A stretch of 6,836 bases of DNA from an uncultured Rhodopirellula sp. (GTDB taxonomy: Bacteria > Planctomycetota > Planctomycetia > Pirellulales > Pirellulaceae): the NCBI GenBank assembly GCA_913061385.1, contig CAJXTM010000198.1, positions 1-6,836 on the forward strand. The letters are read 5' to 3'. The translations under genes and the position numbers were made by a program. The notes under the pieces are model-generated. The model saw nothing but the letters and a program-made list of their open reading frames with translations. It ran no database searches and was not told the origin of the DNA. Shown here one piece after another: positions 1 to 6,836 of this stretch; within the stretch, counting starts at the first letter, position 1; each line of letters opens with the position of its first letter.

Positions 1-33
1 GTCGAAACGGAAGGCGAACACGCCGAGAACTGA
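1..33 (+). CDS. Possible 3' end of an upstream gene
   Basis: Frame 1 from the left edge reads [10 protein letters not shown] and then TGA at 31-33. The ten codons give an acidic tail and look more natural than the same bases in frame 3, which would read as an Arg-rich run using CGA and AGG codons. If real, this gene's stop overlaps a CTG codon of the regulator as CTGA, which resembles the ATGA overlaps further down the operon. Only ten residues are visible, so no function can be assigned and the reading may be chance. Confidence 0.25.
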   Translation, partial: VETEGEHAEN

Positions 34-659
34 AGCTGCCCAAACCGCCACGTGATCCGTTTGAAGTCATCGCCAGCGACTTGGTGCAGCTCAGTCTGAA
101 AGGCGAACCGATCTATCTGCGTGAGGAAGCGACCGCCGAGAAGTACGACATCAGCCGGTCCGCAATCCGAAACATTCTGCATCGACTGGCTGGCGAAGGG
201 ATGCTCGATCACATCCCACGACGCGGTTGGCGCTTGCGTCCGTTTCGGCAGGACGACCTGCAGGCATTCATCGATGTGCGTGAGGCGCTGGAGTTGAAGG
301 CATTGGAGCTGGCTCGACCCAAACTTGACCCACACCAATTGCAACGCATGCTGGACTTAAGCGTGCCTCCGAAATCAGCGGGCACCAAGCTGAGCGTCGA
401 CGAGTCTCTCCACGAATACCTGGTATCCACCGCCGACAACACGTACATCACGGAATTTTTCGCACGCCAGGGACGCTACTACCGGCGGTTGTTTGAGTGG
501 GAAGACCTTGATCACGACGTTGCGATTGAAACCATGCGGCAGCACCACGAAATCCTGACCGCATTGGTAGAGAAAAACTGGTCTGCGGCACGGAAAGCGC
601 TGTCGCATCACATTCTCAACAATCACCCGATTCTGGGCCAGGTCGAGGACAAGGAATGA
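30..659 (+). CDS. GntR-family transcriptional regulator, FadR/FCD type; 5' end uncertain
   Basis: This is a DNA-binding regulator with an N-terminal winged helix-turn-helix and a C-terminal all-helical FCD ligand domain. The HTH runs from about base 54 to 240: a first helix ([17 protein letters not shown]), then [19 protein letters not shown], the recognition helix region, and the wing PRRGWRLRP. The FCD domain (about 245-640) keeps the expected metal-ligand pattern: Asp at 399-401 and His at 411-413 (DESLH), His in QHHEIL (543-548), and His in SHHI (606-611). FCD members usually bind a small carboxylate, often through a metal; the ligand here is unknown. The TTG at 81 would cut off the first HTH helix, so it is unlikely to be the start. 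The frame is open to the left edge without ATG, GTG or TTG, so the gene either starts at CTG 30 or enters from outside the window. Its stop overlaps the next gene by four bases, so it probably regulates that operon. Confidence 0.85.
   Translation: MKLPKPPRDPFEVIASDLVQLSLKGEPIYLREEATAEKYDISRSAIRNILHRLAGEGMLDHIPRRGWRLRPFRQDDLQAFIDVREALELKALELARPKLDPHQLQRMLDLSVPPKSAGTKLSVDESLHEYLVSTADNTYITEFFARQGRYYRRLFEWEDLDHDVAIETMRQHHEILTALVEKNWSAARKALSHHILNNHPILGQVEDKE
645..658 (+). promoter_or_regulatory. Ribosome binding site and ATGA junction before the cytochrome gene
   Basis: GAGGA at 645-649 sits six bases before the ATG at 656, and AAGGA at 651-655 touches it. The ATG overlaps the regulator's TGA (657-659). 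A second ATG follows at once (659-661), and AAGGA could serve that one. Both starts are in frame, so the protein differs by one residue at most. The overlap suggests translational coupling. Confidence 0.55.
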
Positions 660-3600
660 TGCTTCTACAGAAACTGCTTTGCCGCAGCCTTGTGCTGCTT
701 ACTGTCTTTGGCGTGCTTGCACTGAATACAGCGTGTGCCGAAAGCGACTCGGATCATTATCTGACCGAAATCAAGCCGGTCCTCAAGGAGCGATGTTTCG
801 CTTGTCACGGGGCTTTGAAACAAGAATCCGATCTGCGACTCGATACCGTTTTGGCGATGCGGGACCACGATATCCTTGGCGAAGACAGTGAATTGCTCGC
901 GCGGATTACATCCACGGATGACGACGATCGCATGCCGCCTGAAGGCGCACCTCTCAAGGCACACGAAATCGCCGCCATCAAACAGTGGATCGCGGGTGGT
1001 TCGCCGGGGCCAGCTGATGAGCAACCAGAAGCCGATCCCAAATCTCACTGGGCGTTCCAACGCATTGAACGGCCTGAGGGCTTTGCCATCGCCAAAGCAA
1101 ACCCGATCGACGCGTACTTTGCGGCCAGACAAAAAGCCGAGGGGCTCGTTTCCCAGCCCGAGGCCCCGCGAACGATCTTGCTGCGGCGCCTCTATCTCGA
1201 TTTGACCGGGCTACCACCAACGGTCGAACAACTGACCTCGACAGAACCATTGTCAAGAATCCTTGACGATGTTTTGAACAGTCCGCAATACGGCGAGCGA
1301 TGGGGGCGGCATTGGATGGATGTCTGGCGTTACAGCGACTGGTACGGCCTCGGCAATGAGGTTCGCGACAGTCAAAAGCACATCTGGCGATGGCGCGACT
1401 GGATCGTCAATTCGCTCAACGAGAACAAAGGCTACGACCAGATGGTCCGCGAAATGCTCGCGGGCGATGAAATCGCGCCGAACGATCCGAACGTACTCGC
1501 GGCCACTGGCTTTCTCGCCAGAAGCTGGTTCAAATTCAATCGCACGAGCTGGTTGGATAACACGATTGAACACACGGGCAAAGCGTTCATGGGTTTGACC
1601 ATGAATTGCGCTAAATGTCACGATCACAAATACGACCCCATCACGCACCTCGATTACTATCAGTTCCGCGCGATCTTCGAGCCCCATCAGGTCCGAGTTG
1701 ATGCCGCGCCAGGGTCATTGGATTTGGCAAAGAATGGTTTGACGCGCGTGTATGACGGCAACCTCGGCGCCGCCACATACCTGCACGAGCGCGGTGAAGA
1801 AAGCAAGGCGGACAAAAGCACCATAATAAATGCTGGCTCTCCGGCTTTCCTGGCGGCGGCTGCGTGGCAGCCGCCGAAACCGATCGAGCTTCCCCTCGAA
1901 GCCTCGCGTCCAGCCCTGCAATCGTTTGTGCAGGAGGGTCTCCTTGCCCAGGCACAGGCGAAGGTCACGGCGGCTGAATCCCATTTGGAGAATATGAAAG
2001 TTCAGAAGGTGACCGCTGACAAGAAGGTGGCTGCTGACAAGAAAAAGGAGTTAGCAAAAGGAGAGAACGAAAAGCCGGCTAGCAAGCCTGGGACCAAAAC
2101 CGCAGAGAAGAAGCCGGCTGCCAAGCCCGCAGCTGGCGGAGCAATTTTCGTCGATGACTTCAGCAAAGCCCGGCCGGATCTTTGGGAACTCGTTGGCAAC
2201 GATTGGCGCTATCAAGGTGGTCTGCTCTCCTTAACCAAGCCATCGCTGGATACAAACTTGTTGCGTTCAAAAACAACGCACCCTCAGGACTTTGAACTTA
2301 ACCTGAAGTTTCAAACGACCGGTGGCAATCGATGGAAATCGGTGGGCATCCGCTTCGACGTCGATCAGAGCTGCACTAATTCTCACTTTGTTTATGCCAG
2401 TGCCTATGGCGGCGGCAAGGTACACTTGGCCCACACGATCGAAGGGAAAGACGTTTACACCACGGCAGTCGTCAACCGGCCCATCAAGTTGAACCAGGAG
2501 TACACGCTGAACCTAAAAGTTCGCGGTCCGCTGATCAACGTCGCGCTGGATGGCGAATTCCTCTTTGCGTACAACCTGCCGCGACGCCAGCCCGGTGCTG
2601 TTCAACTTCTGGCGTATGACGCCATTGCCGATTTTTACAGCATCGAGGTCAGGCATCTGCCTACTGAAACGTCCCTTAAAGAAGCCAGTGAAAAGGCAAA
2701 GCCGATTGCCGCGAACGCGCCGGTGATCACGGCCAGTGTCTTCGAACTGGCGGCAGCCAAACTGAACCTGGCCAAAGCGGAATACTCTTTCACCAAAGCG
2801 CGAATTGATGCTGACAACGCCGCTTACAGAGATACTGGGAATGGTTCGCCGGAATATGCCCGCCGCATGCTGCTTGAAGTCAATCTGGCCAGTGCGAGAG
2901 TTGACTTGCTCGACTCGAAAAAAGCAGGCAAAGCCGCAGAGACGATCAAGAAACTGGATGCGGATCGCACGGCGGGAAATTTCTCTGGGTACAAGTACAA
3001 TCCGTTGACCGCCAGCGCGGTGTCTCGTCTCAAGACTCCGAACAAAGATGCCCTGCCTGCTGGCAATGGTTATCCAAAGACCAGCAGCGGTCGAAGAACG
3101 GCATTGGCGAATTGGCTTACACACCGCGACCATCCTCTCACGGCCCGAGTGGCCGTGAATCACATCTGGACGCGGCACTTCGGGACTCCGTTGGTCGAGT
3201 CTGTTGCCGATTTTGGCTTGCGGGCGCCCAGTCCATTGCACCAAGAGCTGTTGGATTACCTGGCCGTTGAGTTGATCGAGTCGGGCTGGGACATGAAGCA
3301 CCTTCACCGTTTGATGCTTTCATCGAAGACCTGGCAACGTAGCTCTTCCAATTTGGGTGCCGATCAAAAGACGCTTGCCGCGGATGGGAGCAACCGCCAC
3401 TACTGGCGTATGAACAGCCGTCGGATGGAGGCTCAGGTCCTTCGAGACAGCTTGCTTCATCTGGCCGGCACGCTTGATTTAACGCAGGGTGGTGCTCCGG
3501 TCACGGCATCCGCCAATGTCCGAAGACGCAGTCTCTATTTCTTCCATTCCAGGGATGGGCGTTCCAAGTTCCTGGAGACCTTCGATGACGCCGATGTGTT

Positions 3601-3877
3601 CGCTTGCTACCAACGCAGTGAAAGCATTGTTCCGCAACAGGCGTTGGCGATGATGAACAGTCAAACGGCGACCGCATCAGCAAAACAAATCGCGGCCGCA
3701 TTCAAGTCGGACATGAGTTCCGAGGCGTTCGTCCGGGCAGCGTTTCTAAAGATTCTGGCCCGCCAGCCAGCAGAAGCGGAGTTGGCTGAAAGCCTGTCGT
3801 ATTCGAATGAACAAACCCAGCGTGAGCATTTCATTCATGTTCTGCTTAACCTCAATGAGTTCCTGGTGATTCGATGA
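656..3877 (+). CDS. Secreted PSCyt1-PSCyt2-ConA-like-PSD1 (DUF1549/DUF1553) cytochrome protein
   Basis: A 1073-residue exported protein. Residues 1-28 form a signal peptide with a likely cut after ACA (A28). PSCyt1 (about 35-115) has a c-type heme motif CFACH at 47-51 and a possible distal Met ligand in RMPP (M93). PSCyt2/DUF1549 (about 149-345) has [16 protein letters not shown] and a second CxxCH, CAKCH at 318-322, followed by DHKYDP. A Lys/Ala/Pro-rich linker (about 436-496) leads to a concanavalin-like jelly-roll domain (about 497-668, starting IFVDDF) resembling LamG or DUF1080 sugar-binding folds. A helical, probably coiled-coil stretch (about 670-780) precedes PSD1/DUF1553 (about 813-1060), with VNHIW at 834-838, [11 protein letters not shown], and the terminal [11 protein letters not shown] motif. 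Domain order and length are normal for the family. Two hemes suggest electron transfer outside the cytoplasm; the jelly roll suggests carbohydrate binding. The catalytic role of PSD1 is unknown. It overlaps both neighbouring genes by four bases. Confidence 0.95.
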   Translation: MMLLQKLLCRSLVLLTVFGVLALNTACAESDSDHYLTEIKPVLKERCFACHGALKQESDLRLDTVLAMRDHDILGEDSELLARITSTDDDDRMPPEGAPLKAHEIAAIKQWIAGGSPGPADEQPEADPKSHWAFQRIERPEGFAIAKANPIDAYFAARQKAEGLVSQPEAPRTILLRRLYLDLTGLPPTVEQLTSTEPLSRILDDVLNSPQYGERWGRHWMDVWRYSDWYGLGNEVRDSQKHIWRWRDWIVNSLNENKGYDQMVREMLAGDEIAPNDPNVLAATGFLARSWFKFNRTSWLDNTIEHTGKAFMGLTMNCAKCHDHKYDPITHLDYYQFRAIFEPHQVRVDAAPGSLDLAKNGLTRVYDGNLGAATYLHERGEESKADKSTIINAGSPAFLAAAAWQPPKPIELPLEASRPALQSFVQEGLLAQAQAKVTAAESHLENMKVQKVTADKKVAADKKKELAKGENEKPASKPGTKTAEKKPAAKPAAGGAIFVDDFSKARPDLWELVGNDWRYQGGLLSLTKPSLDTNLLRSKTTHPQDFELNLKFQTTGGNRWKSVGIRFDVDQSCTNSHFVYASAYGGGKVHLAHTIEGKDVYTTAVVNRPIKLNQEYTLNLKVRGPLINVALDGEFLFAYNLPRRQPGAVQLLAYDAIADFYSIEVRHLPTETSLKEASEKAKPIAANAPVITASVFELAAAKLNLAKAEYSFTKARIDADNAAYRDTGNGSPEYARRMLLEVNLASARVDLLDSKKAGKAAETIKKLDADRTAGNFSGYKYNPLTASAVSRLKTPNKDALPAGNGYPKTSSGRRTALANWLTHRDHPLTARVAVNHIWTRHFGTPLVESVADFGLRAPSPLHQELLDYLAVELIESGWDMKHLHRLMLSSKTWQRSSSNLGADQKTLAADGSNRHYWRMNSRRMEAQVLRDSLLHLAGTLDLTQGGAPVTASANVRRRSLYFFHSRDGRSKFLETFDDADVFACYQRSESIVPQQALAMMNSQTATASAKQIAAAFKSDMSSEAFVRAAFLKILARQPAEAELAESLSYSNEQTQREHFIHVLLNLNEFLVIR
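2015..2127 (+). repeat. Short in-frame repeats encoding the Lys/Ala/Pro-rich linker
   Basis: GCTGACAAGAA occurs at 2015-2025 and 2033-2043, an 18-base (six-codon) period giving TADKK/AADKK. AAGCCGGCT occurs at 2072-2080 and 2111-2119, 39 bases apart, each followed by a GCAAGCC or CCAAGCC variant. All spacings are multiples of three, so the frame is kept. The segment joins the heme half of the protein to the jelly-roll domain and is probably flexible and exposed. It may have grown by slippage. Confidence 0.5.
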
Positions 3878-5301
3878 ACAACGATTACGAATATGCAATT
3901 TCAAGGCGGACGATTCTGCAATCGGCCCTTGGCTTCGGCACTTTGGCGGCGGGCGGTATCATGGCCGCAGAACAACATGTCCTGCCAGACGGGGAACCTC
4001 ACTTTCCGCCCAAGGCGAAGCGAGTGATCTGGCTGTTCATGCGTGGCGGCGTCAGTCACATGGAGAGCTTTGATCCCAAGCCGGCGCTCAACAAATATGC
4101 TGGGAAATCGATTGGCGAAACGCCATACAAAGATGTCCTGAACCCTTCAAGAATAAGAAAATTACGCATCCCTGTTAAGGGCGATGGCAACGGCCATACC
4201 CGTACCAAACTCTTCCCCCTGCAGACCGGTTTTAAGAAGTATGGGCAGTCGGGAATTGAAGTCAGTGATTGGTTTCCGAACATCGGGAGCTGTGTCGATG
4301 ACATCGCTTTCATTCGGTCGATGTGGACGAGTGATAATAATCATGGTGCTCAGGTCCAGTTTCACTCCGGCCGTCATTTTCTGGATCCGCGCGTTCCGAC
4401 CATTGGTGCTTGGATCAACTATGGACTCGGTTCGCTCAGTGACAACCTGCCGCAGTTCATCAACATCGGCCCGCGTTTCTTCGACAAGAAGGATGCCCAC
4501 TATCTCGGTCCGGCCTACGAGGCGGTCAATCTTAAAATCGATCCCAGCAATCCTCTCGATTACGCCAAACCGAGCAATGGCATGACGGCTGCGGATCAAC
4601 TGAAGAATCTCAATTTAACCAACAAGCTCAATCGTCTTGCGGCGGAACAATACCCACTCGATCCGGTCATCGAAGCCAGAATGAAGTCTTATGAGCTGGC
4701 CTATCGCATGCAGACAGCCGTTCCGGAAACGCTGGACTTCACGCAGGAATCCGCTGAAACGCAGAAGCTCTATGGTCTCGATCAGAATGAAACCAGAGGC
4801 TTCGGCCAGCAGTTGCTGGCAGCGCGACGGCTTTCTGAACGCGGTGTTCGTTTTATTCAAATCATGCATGGCGACGGTGCCGCAGGTGCCTGGGACAATC
4901 ACTCGGGATTAAAGAAAGGCCATACAAAACTGTCCAAACAGGTCGATCTGCCAACGGCCGGTCTACTGAAAGATTTGAAGCAGCGGGGCTTGCTCAAGGA
5001 CACAATTGTCGTGTTCGCCACAGAGTTCGGCCGTACTCCGGGTACTCAAGGTGCCGATGGCCGCGACCATCATTCGTTTGGCTTCAGTGTTTGGATGGCG
5101 GGTGGTGGCATCCAGGGCGGCGTCACCAACGGAGCAACCGACGAATTGGGTTACCACGCCATCGAAGATCCCCATTACGTGACCGACGTCCACGCCACGA
5201 TCAATCACCTCATGGGCATCAATCCACGCAAGCTGGAAGTTCCGGGACACAAACGCCTGGATCGCGATTATGGGCACGTCATCAAAGACATACTCGCTTG
5301 A
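3874..5301 (+). CDS. DUF1501 family protein, Tat-exported
   Basis: A 475-residue protein starting with a twin-arginine signal (ISRRTIL, R11-R12), then a short Ala/Gly-rich hydrophobic stretch to about residue 32. It should therefore be folded in the cytoplasm and exported by Tat. The mature part carries DUF1501 landmarks: MRGGVSHMESFDPKP at 56-70, HGAQVQFHSGRHFLDPR, WDNHSG from W340, EFGRTP at 384-389, and GADGRDHH at 393-400. DUF1501 belongs to the alkaline phosphatase/sulfatase-like superfamily by fold, and the Asp/His-rich motifs fit metal binding, but no reaction is established. The start overlaps the preceding stop as ATGA, and no strong Shine-Dalgarno is seen, so translation is probably coupled. 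Pairing with a PSCyt/PSD1 gene is the usual arrangement, which suggests the two act together in the periplasm or at the cell surface. Length and motifs look complete. Confidence 0.95.
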   Translation: MNNDYEYAISRRTILQSALGFGTLAAGGIMAAEQHVLPDGEPHFPPKAKRVIWLFMRGGVSHMESFDPKPALNKYAGKSIGETPYKDVLNPSRIRKLRIPVKGDGNGHTRTKLFPLQTGFKKYGQSGIEVSDWFPNIGSCVDDIAFIRSMWTSDNNHGAQVQFHSGRHFLDPRVPTIGAWINYGLGSLSDNLPQFINIGPRFFDKKDAHYLGPAYEAVNLKIDPSNPLDYAKPSNGMTAADQLKNLNLTNKLNRLAAEQYPLDPVIEARMKSYELAYRMQTAVPETLDFTQESAETQKLYGLDQNETRGFGQQLLAARRLSERGVRFIQIMHGDGAAGAWDNHSGLKKGHTKLSKQVDLPTAGLLKDLKQRGLLKDTIVVFATEFGRTPGTQGADGRDHHSFGFSVWMAGGGIQGGVTNGATDELGYHAIEDPHYVTDVHATINHLMGINPRKLEVPGHKRLDRDYGHVIKDILA

Positions 5302-5607
5302 TGACATGTTCATTCACGATCTGTTAGCTCGTAGGACTACAAAACTCGGCCGACAATGACTCACGCCCTTTCATCGGCTCTCCTCGCAGAAAGTAGGAAA
5401 TAGCCGTGATGAAGAACCAACCTTGGGCAACTATTTCTTTGGTCGTCGGAACGCTTCGCGGGGCTCAGTCTAGGTTTTTGGTTTTCGCTCTGGTCACCGA
5501 GTGGGGTGACTTCGATCCTCTGTTCTCCAGTGAGGACTTTGTGATGGTGCAGCAGCTTAGGGGCAGTTTCCTGGTGCTATCTATTAGGTCGTCACTCGTG
5601 GTGACAG
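5302..5607. other. Intergenic stretch without recognisable content
   Basis: No strand gives a protein I recognise. One + frame is open from ATG 5406 to 5732, but its product has no familiar motif and its 3' part runs out of frame across the beta-propeller remnant, so I do not call it. Two small palindromes of similar type are present, GTCACC/GGTGAC near 5495-5512 and GTCAC/GTGAC at 5591-5605. They are too short to interpret. The stretch may be older, unrecognisable sequence of the pseudogene that follows. No clear terminator directly follows the DUF1501 stop. Confidence 0.5.
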
Positions 5608-5934
5608 GATCTTCTGCGATGGGACAACGGCACCACCCCCCTTGGTCTGCGGCACACAGCTTCGTTTACTGGAAGTCGATCGTTCTGGAAAGATCGTTCT
5701 GGAAAGATCGTCTGGGAGTTCACTGGGAGTGATTATCCCGAACTCAATTTCACCCATGCCTCTAATCTCCAAGAACTGAGGGACGATTCTATCCTTGTGA
5801 CCAACTTCTTGCGGGGAAAGCTGGAGGCGTTGCACACGCATTTATTGTGTCAAAGGAAAGGGCGATCAGTTGGACGTTCACTGACTACAGAAACTTTACC
5901 GCAGCAAGTCAAAATTGCGGTTGTTGAGTCATAG
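5608..5934 (+). pseudogene. C-terminal remnant of a PQQ-like/arylsulfotransferase-like beta-propeller protein
   Basis: Piecing together frames gives a continuous beta-propeller-like tail. Bases 5608-5640 (frame 1) read DLLRWDNGTT. Bases 5642-5691 (frame 2) read LVCGTQLRLLEVDRSGK. Bases 5706-5819 (frame 1) read IVWEFTGSDYPELNFTHASN and then LQELRDDSILVTNFLRG. Bases 5820-5912 (frame 3) read AGGVAHAFIVSKERAISW and then TFTDYRNFTAASQ. Bases 5914-5934 (frame 1) read IAVVES and TAG. The NG-T-LV, LLEVDRSGKIVW and ILVTNFLRG blades are typical of PQQ-like repeat proteins found near planctomycete DUF1501 clusters. The disruptions are an extra base in the C run at 5636-5641, an exact 14-base duplication, about one base lost near 5818-5820, and one extra A near 5911-5914. 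The genes upstream are intact over more than 4 kb, so decay is more likely than general sequencing error. The family assignment is from memory of motifs, not a search. Confidence 0.65.
5678..5705 (+). repeat. Exact 14-base tandem duplication that shifts the frame
   Basis: GATCGTTCTGGAAA occurs at 5678-5691 and again at 5692-5705, followed by a partial third copy (GATCGTCTGGGA). Deleting one copy turns the sequence into an uninterrupted EVDRSGKIVWEFTGSDYP reading. The duplication is therefore the lesion itself and not a functional repeat. The partial third copy is explained by the ancestral GKIVW codons resembling the unit, which would favour slippage. Confidence 0.9.
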
Positions 5935-5948
5935 CGATTGTGTTGAGT

Positions 5949-6017
5949 CAGGCGAGAGAGCAGGGGCATGGAAAATAGCGGCGACACATTGCAGACGCAT
6001 GTTTGCTCGCTCGCCTG
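5949..6017. repeat. Imperfect inverted repeat, 14-base arms
   Basis: CAGGCGAGAGAGCA at 5949-5962 pairs with TGCTCGCTCGCCTG at 6004-6017, 13 of 14 positions, around a 41-base spacer. It lies just after the pseudogene stop and just before the terminator hairpin. It has no T run of its own. It could form a stem in a transcript read-through or be a remnant of a small repeat element. No function can be assigned. Confidence 0.5.
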
Positions 6018-6044
6018 CTTGGCATCGATTCACCGATGGTCACG

Positions 6045-6078
6045 AAAAAAGCCTGTCGAGTTCCCTCAACAGGCTTTT
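6045..6078. terminator. Intrinsic terminator, probably bidirectional, mainly for the leftward esterase gene
   Basis: AAAAGCCTGT at 6047-6056 pairs perfectly with ACAGGCTTTT at 6069-6078. After one C/A mismatch, GAG/CTC can also pair, leaving a four-base TTCC loop. On the - strand the hairpin is followed by six T (6045-6050), and on the + strand by four T (6075-6078). The longer T run faces leftward transcription. The esterase gene ends at 6260, about 180 bases upstream of it on that strand. It may also stop read-through from the DUF1501 operon. The stretch from 6079 to 6259 shows nothing else I can support. Confidence 0.8.
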
Positions 6079-6259
6079 GCATTTAACGATCAGACAGTCA
6101 GCGGTCGGTAACCATCAATTCCCTAAGTCCCCGCCCGCTGAACTATTCCGGAACGGATATGTTTTTTGACGGAACTCCCGCCCGCGTGTTTGTTTGATCC
6201 ATTCAAAATTTCTGACTTGCTCGTCGTGCGGGGCCGTCACCGATTCGAAAGTGTAGCAG

Positions 6260-6788
6260 CTACTTGGCTTGATTTTTCATCAAGTCATGCATTGAGTCTG
6301 CAAACGAGTCACCCAGCCTCACAAAGAAAGCTCCGCTTCCCAGATAGTGATAGGGACGATCGCTTCCCACGGTGTCCCACTCGTGGTAATGCTGGGGCCA
6401 GCCTTTTTGAAAGACCTCGTTCGAATAGAGCGAATAGTCTTTGTAGCTTTCCACCGACGCGACGCCATTCTTGGTTCCCATTGCTTTCGCGGCTGCTCGC
6501 TGTGCGAGGGATACTTCGTTCTCACCCACTTTTTCGGCAGTCATGCCTGTGCCGAGAACACCGATCACGAACGGCATGTTCGGCGTTTTGTATTCTTTGC
6601 GAATGTCCTTGATGAACGTCATCATGTTGTTTTTGTAGTTGCCGCGGAATTCAGGTGAAAACTGATCGTTGTATCCCTGGAACCACACGAATCCAGCAAT
6701 TTCGTATCCCGCCTCAGCATCGTACTCGGGATGGTTGTCCTTTAGATTTGTGAGTACGTCCTGAATTGCCTCATTCATCATGCGGTAG
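6260..6788 (-). CDS. SASA/DUF303-type sialate O-acetylesterase-like carbohydrate esterase, C-terminal part only
   Basis: About 175 residues of genuine sequence run leftward from the insert end at 6788 to a TAG at 6260-6262; the start is missing. GFVWFQGYND (about residues 32-41 of the fragment) matches the W-x-QG-x-ND block of SASA-family SGNH-type esterases. RGNYKNNMMTFIKDIRKEY and MPFVIGVLGTG follow as expected. YHYLGSGAFFVRLGDSF near the C-terminus carries a His that is probably the catalytic one (inference); the nucleophile Ser lies in the lost N-terminal part. Family members remove acetyl groups from sugars and are often secreted in planctomycetes, though no signal peptide can be seen here. 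An ATG reading from 6817 exists, but its first ten residues are adapter and must be discarded. The gene converges on the DUF1501 operon and has its own terminator. Confidence 0.85.
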
Positions 6789-6836
6789 CTGTCTCTTATA
6801 CACATCTCCGAGCCCACGAGACCGAGGCTGATCTCG
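6789..6836. other. Illumina Nextera adapter with i7 index: sequencing artefact
   Basis: The 19-base Tn5 mosaic end CTGTCTCTTATACACATCT is at 6789-6807. The rest of the Nextera Read 2 adapter (CCGAGCCCACGAGAC) is at 6808-6822. CGAGGCTG at 6823-6830 matches Nextera index N710, and ATCTCG at 6831-6836 begins the P7 tail. The order is exactly that of a library read running through its insert. This is not genomic sequence and should be trimmed. Confidence 0.98.

Noticed and set aside
2513..3307. A long (264-codon) open frame on the - strand
   Set aside because: It is fully antisense to the PSD1-containing gene, whose + strand frame has clear conserved motifs throughout. The - strand product resembles no known protein.
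5495..5605. Two GTCAC-type palindromes (near 5495-5512 and at 5591-5605) as possible operator sites
   Set aside because: Arms are only five or six bases, sequence and spacing differ, and they lie downstream of the operon, so chance is a sufficient explanation.
5406..5732. A 108-codon + strand open frame from an ATG
   Set aside because: The product has no recognisable motif, and its last third overlaps the beta-propeller remnant out of its natural frame, running through the 14-base duplication. It is more likely an accidental opening in decayed DNA.
5915..6169. An 84-codon + strand open frame
   Set aside because: It reads through the pseudogene end, the inverted repeat and the terminator hairpin, and has no protein-like features.
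6130..6185. CCCGCCCGC repeated at 6130-6138 and 6177-6185
   Set aside because: Two short GC-rich matches with no further shared flanks do not support a functional repeat or attachment site.
6166..6658. Two + strand open frames opposite the esterase
   Set aside because: The - strand frame shows SASA motifs over the whole stretch, so the + strand readings are antisense shadows.
6789..6836. The Tn5 mosaic end as evidence of a natural transposon insertion
   Set aside because: The mosaic end is followed by the commercial adapter, an index and the P7 start, not by IS50 sequence. It comes from library preparation.

Overview
The window looks like the end of a metagenome-style contig from a planctomycete (or a close relative in the PVC group). 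The main evidence is a large secreted protein with the planctomycete cytochrome c domains (PSCyt1, PSCyt2) and PSD1/DUF1553, followed directly by a Tat-exported DUF1501 protein. This pairing is greatly expanded in Planctomycetes and some Verrucomicrobia.

Layout. Bases 1-5301 read as one tightly packed + strand operon: a FadR/FCD-type GntR regulator (5' end uncertain), the PSCyt1-PSCyt2-ConA-like-PSD1 protein (656-3877), and the DUF1501 protein (3874-5301). Both clear gene junctions are 4-base ATGA overlaps. The left edge may hold the last codons of another upstream gene, joined to the regulator by a similar CTGA overlap. Bases 5302-5607 hold nothing I recognise. Bases 5608-5934 are a decayed C-terminal fragment of a PQQ-like/arylsulfotransferase-like beta-propeller protein, broken by several small indels. 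One of these is an exact 14-base tandem duplication whose removal restores the frame. Bases 5935-6259 are non-coding. They contain an imperfect inverted repeat and a strong, roughly symmetrical terminator hairpin between the rightward operon and a leftward gene. That leftward gene (6260-6788) is the C-terminal part of a SASA/DUF303-type carbohydrate esterase.

The last 48 bases (6789-6836) are not biological. They are the Illumina Nextera (Tn5) adapter, an 8-base index matching N710, and the first bases of the P7 tail. Translated, the adapter adds a false N-terminus (MGSEMCIRDS) to the esterase. The true insert ends at about 6788.

How the genes may work together (inference): the regulator probably senses a small carboxylate-type metabolite through its FCD domain and controls export of a multi-domain c-type cytochrome plus a DUF1501 partner. 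A carbohydrate esterase and a beta-propeller remnant next door fit the usual planctomycete setting of polysaccharide breakdown. The biochemical roles of PSD1 and DUF1501 are not established. I found no clearly new system, CRISPR array, tRNA, rRNA or intact mobile element.
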